This document shows positions 25,369 through 32,443 of a stretch of DNA of 32,443 nt, piece by piece. The notes below the pieces were generated by a model. It was given only the letters and a program-made list of their open reading frames with translations. It was not told the DNA's origin and did not search any database. The stretch is from NCBI GenBank assembly GCA_026399075.1, contig JAPLRR010000022.1:1-32443 (forward strand), written 5' to 3'. Within the stretch, counting starts at the first letter, position 1. Each line of letters opens with the position of its first letter. This stretch comes from Methylococcales bacterium (GTDB lineage Bacteria > Pseudomonadota > Gammaproteobacteria > Methylococcales > Methylomonadaceae). Position numbers and translations under genes: made by a program.

Positions 25369-26709
25369 TTATAGGTGAAGTGGGGTTTTTAAGGGAATGT
25401 CTTCTTGGTAATGCCGGCTTACCCACAAATACAACACCGCCGTTACCATCATCAAACCAGTAAAAAACCAATAATATTGTGCGCCTGCCAGCTTAAGTGT
25501 ACCGTCGTCATTTTGGATGATGAAGTTGACAGCGCCAGTAAACAAATTGCCTGCCGCCACTGATAAGAAATAAATGGCCATGACCAGTGATTTCATGGTT
25601 TTGGGCGCTTGGGTATAAGAAAACTCAAGGCAGGTGATGGACACCATGACTTCCGCAGACGTTAGAATTAAATAGGCCAGCAATTGCCAAGCAATGGACG
25701 GCGCCAACCCATTGTCCAACTGCATTTGGATGGCGCTGGGTATGGCAAAGGCGATGACGGTCAGGAATAAACCCAGCCCGATTTTCCGTAAAGCTGTCAG
25801 GACAAAAAACCGGCTTAAGCAAGGATAAATGACATACGAAAATAACGGCACCAGCAACATGATCAGTAATGGGTTGGCGGCTTGGATTTGTGAGGGCAGC
25901 AACTCAACGCCAAACAGCAAACGATCCATTTTTTGGGCTTGTAAAACCCACGACGAGCCGGTTTGCTCAAACAAGGCCCAGAACACGGTAATAAACACAT
26001 AAATTGATGCCAGTTTAGCAAGACGGCTGACACTGTCTGGGCTAAACATTGTCTTGACGAAATGGCTGCCAGCTGGGGGGATGTGGACAAAACGATAGCG
26101 CCCAGACCAAAATATAAGCGTGGCCATCAGCATCAGGACACCCGGCACGGCAAAAGCCAGCGCCGGGCCATACTGGGCCAATAGCCATGGGATAGTCAGC
26201 ATGGCGGTGAATGCCCCAAAATTGATTGCAAAATAGAACCAGCTAAACACCTTGCCCAGCAAATGCTGGTTGTTTAGGCCAAACTGGTCACCAATATGTG
26301 CGGAAACACAAGGTTTTATCCCGCCAGAACCCAAAGCGATCAGACTTAAGCCAAGAACAAGACCCATGCGGGTATCATCCAGCGCCAAAGCAAAATGGCC
26401 CAGACAATAAAATAGCGACAACAAAATGATAGTCCGGTACTTGCCGAGCAAGCCATCAGCCAATAAAGCCCCAAACAAAGGCATAAAGTACACGGCAGAA
26501 ATGAACAGATGGAAATAGCCTTGGGCATCTTGTTCTGACATGGGGTCAGGTTGACCAGAAGGCGACAGCAAATATTGGCTCATAAACACTGTTAATATGG
26601 CGCGCATCCCGTAGTAACTGAAACGTTCAGCCGCCTCATTCGCGACAATATAGGGGATGCCTGTGGGTAGGGTGCTGGTGTTCCCTGCTTGGGTTTGATA
26701 GTTGCGCAT
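25369..26709 (-). CDS. POT-family proton-dependent oligopeptide transporter
   Basis: The 446-residue inner-membrane protein of the major facilitator superfamily has at least twelve hydrophobic segments. The proton-coupling motif ExxER is at Glu25-Arg29 (NEAAERFSYYG), and the family motif ALGSGGIKPCVSAHIGDQF follows near residue 130. FSYTQAPKTMKSLVMA in the C-terminal half is also typical. It should import di- and tripeptides. Length is slightly short compared with E. coli DtpA but close to other POT proteins. It is transcribed away from moxR, with 46 bases between its stop and the DUF4124 start. Confidence 0.93.
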   Translation of the reverse strand: MRNYQTQAGNTSTLPTGIPYIVANEAAERFSYYGMRAILTVFMSQYLLSPSGQPDPMSEQDAQGYFHLFISAVYFMPLFGALLADGLLGKYRTIILLSLFYCLGHFALALDDTRMGLVLGLSLIALGSGGIKPCVSAHIGDQFGLNNQHLLGKVFSWFYFAINFGAFTAMLTIPWLLAQYGPALAFAVPGVLMLMATLIFWSGRYRFVHIPPAGSHFVKTMFSPDSVSRLAKLASIYVFITVFWALFEQTGSSWVLQAQKMDRLLFGVELLPSQIQAANPLLIMLLVPLFSYVIYPCLSRFFVLTALRKIGLGLFLTVIAFAIPSAIQMQLDNGLAPSIAWQLLAYLILTSAEVMVSITCLEFSYTQAPKTMKSLVMAIYFLSVAAGNLFTGAVNFIIQNDDGTLKLAGAQYYWFFTGLMMVTAVLYLWVSRHYQEDIPLKTPLHL

Positions 26710-26850
26710 AGACTTGATTGGGAGATTGAGTAACAGGCCGCGTTATTATGGCATAGCATCAGACGGGGGTAACTTTCGTTGTCAACATTTGGCTTAATTA
26801 ATGTGGCCTAGGTGCATATCCGTATAGAATAGGGAACTTTTTTGAAAAAT

Positions 26851-26878
26851 GGTTGTTTATGGGGCAGTATAAACAACC
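26851..26878. promoter_or_regulatory. Perfect hairpin or operator upstream of moxR
   Basis: GGTTGTTTAT (26851-26860) is followed by eight bases and then its exact reverse complement ATAAACAACC (26869-26878). It lies in the 251-base divergent gap between the peptide transporter and moxR, about 80 bases before moxR. On the minus strand it is followed by an AT-rich run, but a terminator there would have no gene to end. It is therefore more likely an operator or leader hairpin. Confidence 0.5.
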
Positions 26879-26960
26879 TAGCTAGATGTAAACCCACACC
26901 GGGACCCACCGGAAAACTTAAGAATTGACGTTTTCGTACTTTGGATTTAAGCATAAGCAC

Positions 26961-27944
26961 ATGGCAGATCAAAACAGCAGTACCCAAGCTTTATTAATCA
27001 CCTTAAAAAATTATATTAACCAGGAAATTATCGGTCAGGATGTCCTTGTCGAAAGGATGCTGATAGGTTTGCTGTCTGACGGCCATATTTTGGTCGAAGG
27101 TGCGCCGGGCTTAGCTAAAACCCGTGCCATCAATGTCTTGAGCAAAGGTATCCAAGCCGATTTTCATCGTGTCCAATTCACCCCCGATTTATTACCAGCC
27201 GATTTGACGGGGACTGAAATTTATCGGCCCCAACAAGGCACGTTTGAATTCCAAAAAGGCCCCTTATTCCATAACCTGATTTTAGCCGATGAAATCAACC
27301 GTTCACCGGCAAAAGTGCAAGCAGCCTTATTGGAAGCGATGGCGGAACGGCAAATCACCGTAGGGCAGGCCACATATCCGTTGCCCAAATTGTTTATGGT
27401 AATGGCCACCCAAAACCCCATTGAGCAGGAAGGCACTTACCCGCTGCCCGAAGCGCAGTTGGACCGGTTTTTACTGCATGTAAAAGTGGATTATCCCAAA
27501 GCCGAGCATGAAAAAAGCATTTTGCACCTGGCCCGCTCAGAAGCGCGTTCTGATGGTTTAAAAAGTAGCGACAAATTTGAACCCATTAGCCAAAGTACCT
27601 TGTTTGATGCCCGTAACGAAGTGTTGGACATCTATATGGCAGAAAGTTTGGAAGACTATTTGCTGCAAATTGTCTTGGCAACCCGTAACCCAGGCGCTTA
27701 TGGTCAAGATTTGGCAGCGTGGCTACAGTATGGCGCAAGCCCGCGTGCCAGCATTGCTTTGGATCGTTGCTCTAGGGCCAAGGCATGGTTATCGCAACGG
27801 GATTTTGTTGGGCCGGAAGATATTCAGGATATGGCTTTTGACGTGTTGCGGCACCGTTTGATTTTATCTTATGAAGCGGAAGCGGAAGGCATCACCACCG
27901 ACCATGTTATTAAAGAACTGATCGCCAGGATTGCAGTACCTTGA
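26961..27944 (+). CDS. moxR: MoxR-family AAA+ ATPase
   Basis: This 327-residue AAA+ ATPase is thought to act as a chaperone with von Willebrand A partners, helping to mature or load metal into protein complexes. Walker A GAPGLAKT is at residues 47-54 and Walker B LILADE at 106-111. Sensor 1 lies in MATQNPIEQEGTYPLPEAQLDRF, the MoxR signature. The ATG at 26961 is chosen over an upstream TTG (26925) because MADQN... fits family N-termini, though no good ribosome-binding site is visible. It is the first gene of the five-gene locus and its stop overlaps the next start (TGATG). Confidence 0.95.
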   Translation: MADQNSSTQALLITLKNYINQEIIGQDVLVERMLIGLLSDGHILVEGAPGLAKTRAINVLSKGIQADFHRVQFTPDLLPADLTGTEIYRPQQGTFEFQKGPLFHNLILADEINRSPAKVQAALLEAMAERQITVGQATYPLPKLFMVMATQNPIEQEGTYPLPEAQLDRFLLHVKVDYPKAEHEKSILHLARSEARSDGLKSSDKFEPISQSTLFDARNEVLDIYMAESLEDYLLQIVLATRNPGAYGQDLAAWLQYGASPRASIALDRCSRAKAWLSQRDFVGPEDIQDMAFDVLRHRLILSYEAEAEGITTDHVIKELIARIAVP

Positions 27945-28876
27945 TGGCAGCACCTAATAAAGTCAGCACCGCTGCCGAAGAGCGGGTTGCGGTTTCCTTG
28001 AAGACACTGATAGGCTTGGCAAAAGCGGCAGGCGGTTTAACGCTGGGCCACAGCCGCAATTACGCCAAACAAAGCGGCGGTTTTGTGTCACGTTTTAAAG
28101 GCCGGGGTATGGAGTTTGACGAAGCCCGCCTTTACCAACCTGGCGATGATATACGCAGTATCGATTGGCGGGTTACGGCGCGGACAGGAAAAACCCATAC
28201 CAAAGTTTTTAGGGAAGAACGCGAAAGGCCGGTGTTTATTTCTGTAGACAACCGCCTAGCCATGCACTTTGCCACCCGTGGCGTGTTTAAATCGGTGTTG
28301 GCGGCAAAACTGGGCGGCTTATTGGCCTGGGCTGCGGCCTTACAGAGCGACCGGATCGGCGGGCAGTTGTTTTCTGAACACGAATGCCGGGAATTAAAGC
28401 CCCAAAATGGCCGCTTGGCCGTGTTGCATCTATTGAACGCCATCGTGCATAGTGGTGGCCAGAACCAAGCTAACAAGGGCTTGCAGGACAACATGGCAAC
28501 TATCATCACCTTGGAACAGGTTTTGGCAAGGCTAGTGCAACATGCCCGCCCCGGCAGTTTGGTTTATATCATCAGTGATTTTCGCGGCATTACTGTGCAG
28601 GCGGAAAGGCATATTGCCAAACTAGCCCAGCATTGTGAAGTGGTGTTGGTGTTTGTCTACGATCCCTTGGAAAGCCAGTTGCCGGATAAAGGCCGTTATC
28701 GCTTTACCGATGGGCAACGCGATGTAGTCATGGACACGGGCGATCGGCAACAATTAGTGGCCTATCAACAGCGTTTTGCCACCCGCTTGCAACAACTGGA
28801 AAGCCTATCAAAAAAACGTGGCTTGACCCTGATCCAATGCAGCACCACAGAAGACCCGCTAGATTGCCTGCGTTAA
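27944..28876 (+). CDS. DUF58 domain-containing protein
   Basis: The 310-residue protein carries the DUF58 signature RLYQPGDDIRSIDWRVTARTG (about 65-85), followed by a VWA-like fold with FISVDNRLAM and VYIISDFRG. Family members are encoded with MoxR ATPases and include MxaS of methylotrophs. A MIDAS motif is incomplete. It is translationally coupled to moxR by overlapping stop and start codons. Confidence 0.92.
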   Translation: MAAPNKVSTAAEERVAVSLKTLIGLAKAAGGLTLGHSRNYAKQSGGFVSRFKGRGMEFDEARLYQPGDDIRSIDWRVTARTGKTHTKVFREERERPVFISVDNRLAMHFATRGVFKSVLAAKLGGLLAWAAALQSDRIGGQLFSEHECRELKPQNGRLAVLHLLNAIVHSGGQNQANKGLQDNMATIITLEQVLARLVQHARPGSLVYIISDFRGITVQAERHIAKLAQHCEVVLVFVYDPLESQLPDKGRYRFTDGQRDVVMDTGDRQQLVAYQQRFATRLQQLESLSKKRGLTLIQCSTTEDPLDCLR

Positions 28877-28925
28877 GCTTGCTGCGGACTAACCGATAAT
28901 TTTGTATGCCACACCTGTAAATACA

Positions 28926-29411
28926 ATGCCAACAAGCCCTTTACTCCTTAGAGACATCCATCAGCCCGACGCTATAGGCTGGTGGCCGCCAGCGATTGGT
29001 TGGTGGCTGCTGGCGATTTTTATCCCCTTGCTGATCGGTTTTTCGTACTGGTTTTATAAACGCATGACCCGTAAAACCGCCCTTAAAGCCGCCCATAAAA
29101 ATCTGCTGGCCATTAAATTGTCGGCAGCGGATAACCGTGAAAAACTCCGGGAACTGTCCATGTTAATCCGCCGCGTTGCCATCAGCATCAACCCACGGCA
29201 ACAAGTGGCAAGCTTGACTGGTCGCGCATGGTTAGATTTTCTCGACCAGTCCTTAGCTGCCGCGCCATTTAGCACAGGCTATGGCCAATTGTTGATTGAT
29301 GCACCGTACCGGAATAATCCCGTGGACGACCAAGAAATAAGCCAATTAATCAGCCTATGCGAAAGTTGGCTTAAAGCCCAAACCCACTCAGCCAAAAAAC
29401 CACGATCATGA
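28926..29411 (+). CDS. DUF4381 domain-containing membrane protein
   Basis: The 161-residue protein has a short N-terminal region (LLLRDIHQPDAIGWWPPA), one membrane segment (about residues 20-44) and a cytoplasmic helical domain with LRELSMLIRRVAI and LTGRAWLDFLD, the usual DUF4381 pattern. Function is unknown beyond its fixed place in moxR/bat loci. The ATG at 28926 is the conventional start; an in-frame TTG at 28902 is possible and neither has a strong ribosome-binding site. It overlaps batA by ATGA. Confidence 0.88.
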   Translation: MPTSPLLLRDIHQPDAIGWWPPAIGWWLLAIFIPLLIGFSYWFYKRMTRKTALKAAHKNLLAIKLSAADNREKLRELSMLIRRVAISINPRQQVASLTGRAWLDFLDQSLAAAPFSTGYGQLLIDAPYRNNPVDDQEISQLISLCESWLKAQTHSAKKPRS

Positions 29412-30388
29412 TCCACTTTGAATGGCCTTGGCTATTGCTGGCCTTACCCTTGCCTATACTGATCCGCTGGTTGCTGCCCGCTAGCACCCCGGTAGAACAA
29501 TCCGCCTTAAAAGTCCCGTTTTTGGAAGATTTTTCAGTCGGCAAGACCCCGCGCGTTTCCCAAAACCAACAATGGCCATTATTGTTGGCGGCCATCGCTT
29601 GGTTGTTATTGGTGGTGGCCTGCGCTAGGCCGCAATGGCTGGGCGAGCCGATTGAACAAGCGGTCAGTGGCCGCGACTTGATGCTGGCGGTGGATTTGTC
29701 CGGCAGTATGGAAGAACAGGATTTTATAATTAACAAACAGCCCGTGGACAGGTTGACAGCCAGCAAATGGGTGGCGGGTGATTTTATCAATAGGCGGGTA
29801 GGCGACAGATTGGGCTTGATATTATTTGGCACCCAAGCCTATTTACAAACACCGCTGACGTTTGACCGAAAAACCGTGCAAACCTTGCTGAATGAATCCG
29901 CTCTCGGTTTGGCAGGCGAAAATACCGCGATAGGCGATGCGATTGGCTTGGCAGTAAAGCGGCTTAAAAACCAAGATGCCAACAGCCGGGTGTTAATTTT
30001 GATGACCGACGGCGCCAATACCGCTGGCGAAGTCTCGCCCTTAAAAGCCGCAGAACTGGCCGCCCAAAACCAATTGAAAATCTACACCATTGGTATCGGC
30101 GCGGATGAAATGATTGTGCGCAGTTTTTTTGGCAACCGCAAAGTAAACCCCTCAACCGATTTGGATGAAAACACCTTGGTCAAAATTGCCGAAAGCACGG
30201 GCGGGCGCTATTTTCGCGCCAGAAATGCCGATGAGCTCAACAATATTTATCTGTTGCTGGACAAGCTTGAACCAGTCGAAAAAGACAAACAATATTTTAG
30301 GCCGCGCAGTGAATTGTATGTGTGGCCTTTAGCCTTGGCCTTAGGCTTGCTTGCCTTAATCGCCACATCCCGTGTGAGGTTGTCATGA
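29408..30388 (+). CDS. batA: VWA-domain membrane protein, BatA-like
   Basis: The 326-residue protein has two N-terminal membrane segments (about 8-24 and 57-73), a periplasmic von Willebrand A domain with an intact MIDAS DLSGS (Asp96, Ser98, Ser100) and later TDGANTAGE, and a C-terminal membrane helix (about 303-321). BatA proteins are linked to stress tolerance in Bacteroides and Leptospira, and similar VWA proteins (MxaC, MxaL) act in methanol dehydrogenase maturation. It is coupled to its neighbours by 4-base overlaps on both sides. Confidence 0.92.
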   Translation: MIHFEWPWLLLALPLPILIRWLLPASTPVEQSALKVPFLEDFSVGKTPRVSQNQQWPLLLAAIAWLLLVVACARPQWLGEPIEQAVSGRDLMLAVDLSGSMEEQDFIINKQPVDRLTASKWVAGDFINRRVGDRLGLILFGTQAYLQTPLTFDRKTVQTLLNESALGLAGENTAIGDAIGLAVKRLKNQDANSRVLILMTDGANTAGEVSPLKAAELAAQNQLKIYTIGIGADEMIVRSFFGNRKVNPSTDLDENTLVKIAESTGGRYFRARNADELNNIYLLLDKLEPVEKDKQYFRPRSELYVWPLALALGLLALIATSRVRLS

Positions 30389-32253
30389 ACTGGGCAGAAT
30401 TCCACTTTATCCGGCCTTATTGCTTGTTGGCCCTGATTCCGTTTGTGGCGATGCTGGTGTTGCTGATAAACAGCAAGCTGAGGCGCGGCAACTGGTCAGC
30501 CGTTTGCGACCCTGAATTATTGCCGTATTTGTTACAAGACAAACAGCTACGCCAGTCCCGTTGGCCTTTATCAGTAATTGCCAGTGCGGCCTTTTTGGCT
30601 ATCTTAGCTTGGGCTGGCCCGACCTGGCAACGCCTGCCCGCGCCTGTATTCAGAAATGAATCGGCCTTGGTGATTGCCTTGGACTTGTCGCGGTCTATGG
30701 ATGCGGCGGACATCAAGCCCAGCCGCTTGATCATGGCGCGGTATAAAATTGCCGACATCCTCAAGCAGCGCAAAGATGGTCAGACTGCCTTGCTAGTGTA
30801 TGCGGGCGACGCATTTACCGTCACCCCGTTGACCGATGACACAGAAACCATCGATAGCCAGTTGAATGCACTCAACACCGACATTATGCCTAGCGCTGGC
30901 AGCAATACGGAACTGGTGCTAGAAAAGGCGCAAGAATTGTTTAAACAGGCGGGTCTGCAACAAGGCCAAATATTACTGGTGACGGATGGCGTTGATTCGG
31001 ATAAGGCACTGCCAGCCGTCAAAGCGCTGGACGGTTACAGCCTGTCCGTATTGGGCGTAGGCACAGCAGATGGCGCACCGATTGCACAAGCTGAAGGCGG
31101 CTTTTTAAAAGATGCCCAAGGCGGTATTGTAGTCCCCAAACTCAATGCCGACGAATTGGCCAGGTTAGCCCAAGCGGGTAAAGGCAGCTACCAAACCCTA
31201 AGCGCTGATGACTCCGACATAAAAGCCTTGCTGGCGGCAATGCCCCAGTCCGCAGCGCAACAAGGCAAAGAAAATGAAAATTTGCGTTTGGATCTTTGGC
31301 AAGACCAAGGGCCTTGGTTGCTGTTGCTGGTGTTACCCTTGGCGGCATTAGGTTTTAGGAAGGGGCTGTTATGTTTTGCCCTGTTAGTGCTATTGCCCTT
31401 GCCTAAAAACAGCTATGCCCTAGAGTGGCAGGATTTATGGCAGACCAAAGATCAGCAGGCGCAACAGGCTTACCAAAAAAAGGAATTTGATCAGGCGGCA
31501 AGATTATTTGAAAACCCGGATTGGAAAGCGGCTGCCCAATATAAGGCTACCACACAAGATATAGGTGAAATAAAAGACCCAAAGACAGCGGTTGGTTTCT
31601 ATAATAAAGGCAATGTGCAGGCTAAGATAGGTGAATATGAAAAGGCCATAGGTTCTTATCTGAGTGCATTGAATAAAGCGGCAAATGATACTCAACTTAT
31701 TGAAGATATTAAATATAATAAAGACGTGGTAGAAAAGGCGCTGAAAAAAAAGGAACAGGAACAACAAGATAAAAAGCAGGGCGAAAAACAGCAAGACAAT
31801 AAGCAAGACAACAAACAAGACGGCCAGCAAGAAAAATCGGGCGACCAATCACAACAATCAGACGAGCAAAAACAAGCAGACCAAAAACCCGAGCAGTCAG
31901 AAGAAAAAAAGACCCAGCAGCAACAGGCTGACGAACAAAAATCAGCGGATGAAAAGCAACAGGCAGAAGAACAAAAAGCGAAAGACGAAAAACAGCAAGC
32001 CGAAGAGCAAAAGGCTAAAGACGCAAAGCAACAAGCAGACAAAGCCAAACAAACCGAAGCCAAAGAAGACAAGGGCCAAGACCCCCGCAACCGCGAACCC
32101 GCTTACACCAAACCCACGGACGAGCAGCAGCAAGCCAATGAACAATGGCTGAAAAGAATCCCCGATGACCCAGCAGGCTTGTTAAGGCGTAAGTTTAAAT
32201 ATCAATACGGCCAACGTGGCCGTCAAACGCAAGGGGATGATGGTGGTTATTAA
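30385..32253 (+). CDS. batB: VWA-TPR fusion protein, BatB/BatC-like
   Basis: The 622-residue protein joins BatB and BatC functions. Two membrane segments (about 11-28 and 61-77) precede a VWA domain with MIDAS DLSRS (Asp100, Ser102, Ser104) and TDGVDSD. A hydrophobic segment follows (about 310-335), then a TPR region (QQAYQKKEFDQAARLF, GFYNKGNVQAKIGEYEKAI, about 350-440). A long Gln/Lys/Glu/Asp-rich low-complexity tail comes next (about 450-580), and a short conserved C-terminus, QWLKRIPDDPAGLLRRKF, the usual BatC ending. The start at 30385 overlaps batA by four bases. A longer frame upstream lies inside batA. No batD follows directly. Confidence 0.93.
   Translation: MNWAEFHFIRPYCLLALIPFVAMLVLLINSKLRRGNWSAVCDPELLPYLLQDKQLRQSRWPLSVIASAAFLAILAWAGPTWQRLPAPVFRNESALVIALDLSRSMDAADIKPSRLIMARYKIADILKQRKDGQTALLVYAGDAFTVTPLTDDTETIDSQLNALNTDIMPSAGSNTELVLEKAQELFKQAGLQQGQILLVTDGVDSDKALPAVKALDGYSLSVLGVGTADGAPIAQAEGGFLKDAQGGIVVPKLNADELARLAQAGKGSYQTLSADDSDIKALLAAMPQSAAQQGKENENLRLDLWQDQGPWLLLLVLPLAALGFRKGLLCFALLVLLPLPKNSYALEWQDLWQTKDQQAQQAYQKKEFDQAARLFENPDWKAAAQYKATTQDIGEIKDPKTAVGFYNKGNVQAKIGEYEKAIGSYLSALNKAANDTQLIEDIKYNKDVVEKALKKKEQEQQDKKQGEKQQDNKQDNKQDGQQEKSGDQSQQSDEQKQADQKPEQSEEKKTQQQQADEQKSADEKQQAEEQKAKDEKQQAEEQKAKDAKQQADKAKQTEAKEDKGQDPRNREPAYTKPTDEQQQANEQWLKRIPDDPAGLLRRKFKYQYGQRGRQTQGDDGGY
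31948..32052 (+). repeat. Tandem 36-base (12-residue) repeat in the batB/C tail
   Basis: Two exact copies of the peptide DEKQQAEEQKAK occupy 31948-31983 and 31984-32019, and a degenerate third copy begins DAKQQADKAK. The DNA of the two exact copies differs at many third codon positions, so only the protein sequence is conserved. The repeat belongs to a strongly charged, probably helical or disordered linker. Confidence 0.7.
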
Positions 32254-32443
32254 TGCAAGCTGTTTTGCGGGGAGTTGCTGGGAATCCCATGGTGGCGAAA
32301 CTATTAAACTCCCTCTCCCTCAGGGAGAGGGTCTTACACGTGTAGGTTTTTTCACTCCGCGCACCCAACCGCAGTAACCCAAGCCGCCTGATTGATTCCC
32401 GGTAAGCTAGGCCACGCCTCCGGTCGGCCAGGTTTGACAGGGA
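32254..32443. other. Intergenic tail at the right edge
   Basis: These 190 bases contain the REP-like hairpin and no gene I can support. One minus-strand frame stays open throughout but reads as low-quality, arginine- and leucine-rich sequence typical of translated intergenic repeats. Confidence 0.4.
32311..32331. repeat. REP-like palindromic hairpin
   Basis: CCCTCTCCCT and AGGGAGAGGG are perfect complements separated by one base. GC-rich palindromes of this CTCTCCC/GGGAGAG kind occur in many copies between genes in several gammaproteobacteria. It lies 58 bases after the last gene and might also act as a transcription stop. A second palindrome TACACGTGTA follows shortly, then a T-rich run. 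Confidence 0.55.

Noticed and set aside
31692..32090. Serine- and cysteine-rich 132-codon minus-strand frame
   Set aside because: It is the complement of the Gln/Lys/Glu-rich repeat region of batB/C, which creates the odd composition.

Overview
The window is chromosomal DNA from a Gram-negative gammaproteobacterium. The evidence is a Pseudomonas-like gatCAB/mreBCD arrangement, a pbpA(mrdA)-rodA-mltB-rlpA-dac-ybeD-lipB-lipA string, several lipoprotein signals, and a rpsT/murJ divergent pair. Moderate GC content, a DUF29 protein and a moxR/VWA locus would fit a methanotroph-like lineage (Methylococcales), but nothing seen here proves that.

Layout. (1) 1-660: the broken N-terminal part of an AAA ATPase on the minus strand, with what may be the start of another gene running off the left edge. 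(2) 875-4071, minus: gatC-gatA-gatB, the tRNA-dependent amidotransferase. (3) 4295-16340, plus: a very compact cell-envelope array, mreB-mreC-mreD-mrdA-rodA-mltB-rlpA-dacA-dat-ybeD-DUF29-lipB-lipA-yceK-like lipoprotein. It covers the whole Rod elongation machinery, peptidoglycan trimming, D-amino-acid metabolism and lipoate synthesis. (4) 16607-18850, minus: a soluble PAS-PAS-GGDEF-EAL protein. (5) 19244-21679, plus: a NitT/TauT-type ABC importer (binding protein, permease, ATPase). (6) 21773-23668: rpsT (minus) diverging from murJ (plus), the lipid II flippase. (7) 23706-26709, minus: a small CPXCG cysteine-rich protein, a short-chain dehydrogenase, a DUF4124 protein and a POT-family peptide transporter. 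(8) 26961-32253, plus: moxR-DUF58-DUF4381-batA-batB/C, a MoxR/von Willebrand A chaperone-like locus, ending in a REP-like hairpin and non-coding DNA.

How the genes work together. MreB filaments, MreC/MreD, RodA (glycosyltransferase) and PBP2 (transpeptidase) build the lateral wall. MltB and RlpA cut glycan strands, DacA trims pentapeptides, and Dat interconverts D-alanine and D-glutamate. MurJ, about 12 kb away, supplies lipid II. YbeD-LipB-LipA is the usual companion string.

Most of the window is ordinary housekeeping sequence and I found no clearly new system. The points most worth a second look are: mreC, whose homology-supported start codon is ATA; a near-consensus extended -10 promoter plus hairpin at the rlpA/dacA junction; the perfect hairpin upstream of moxR; and the BatB/C fusion with a tandem 12-residue repeat and no batD directly behind it. 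No tRNA, rRNA, CRISPR array or complete insertion sequence was recognised.
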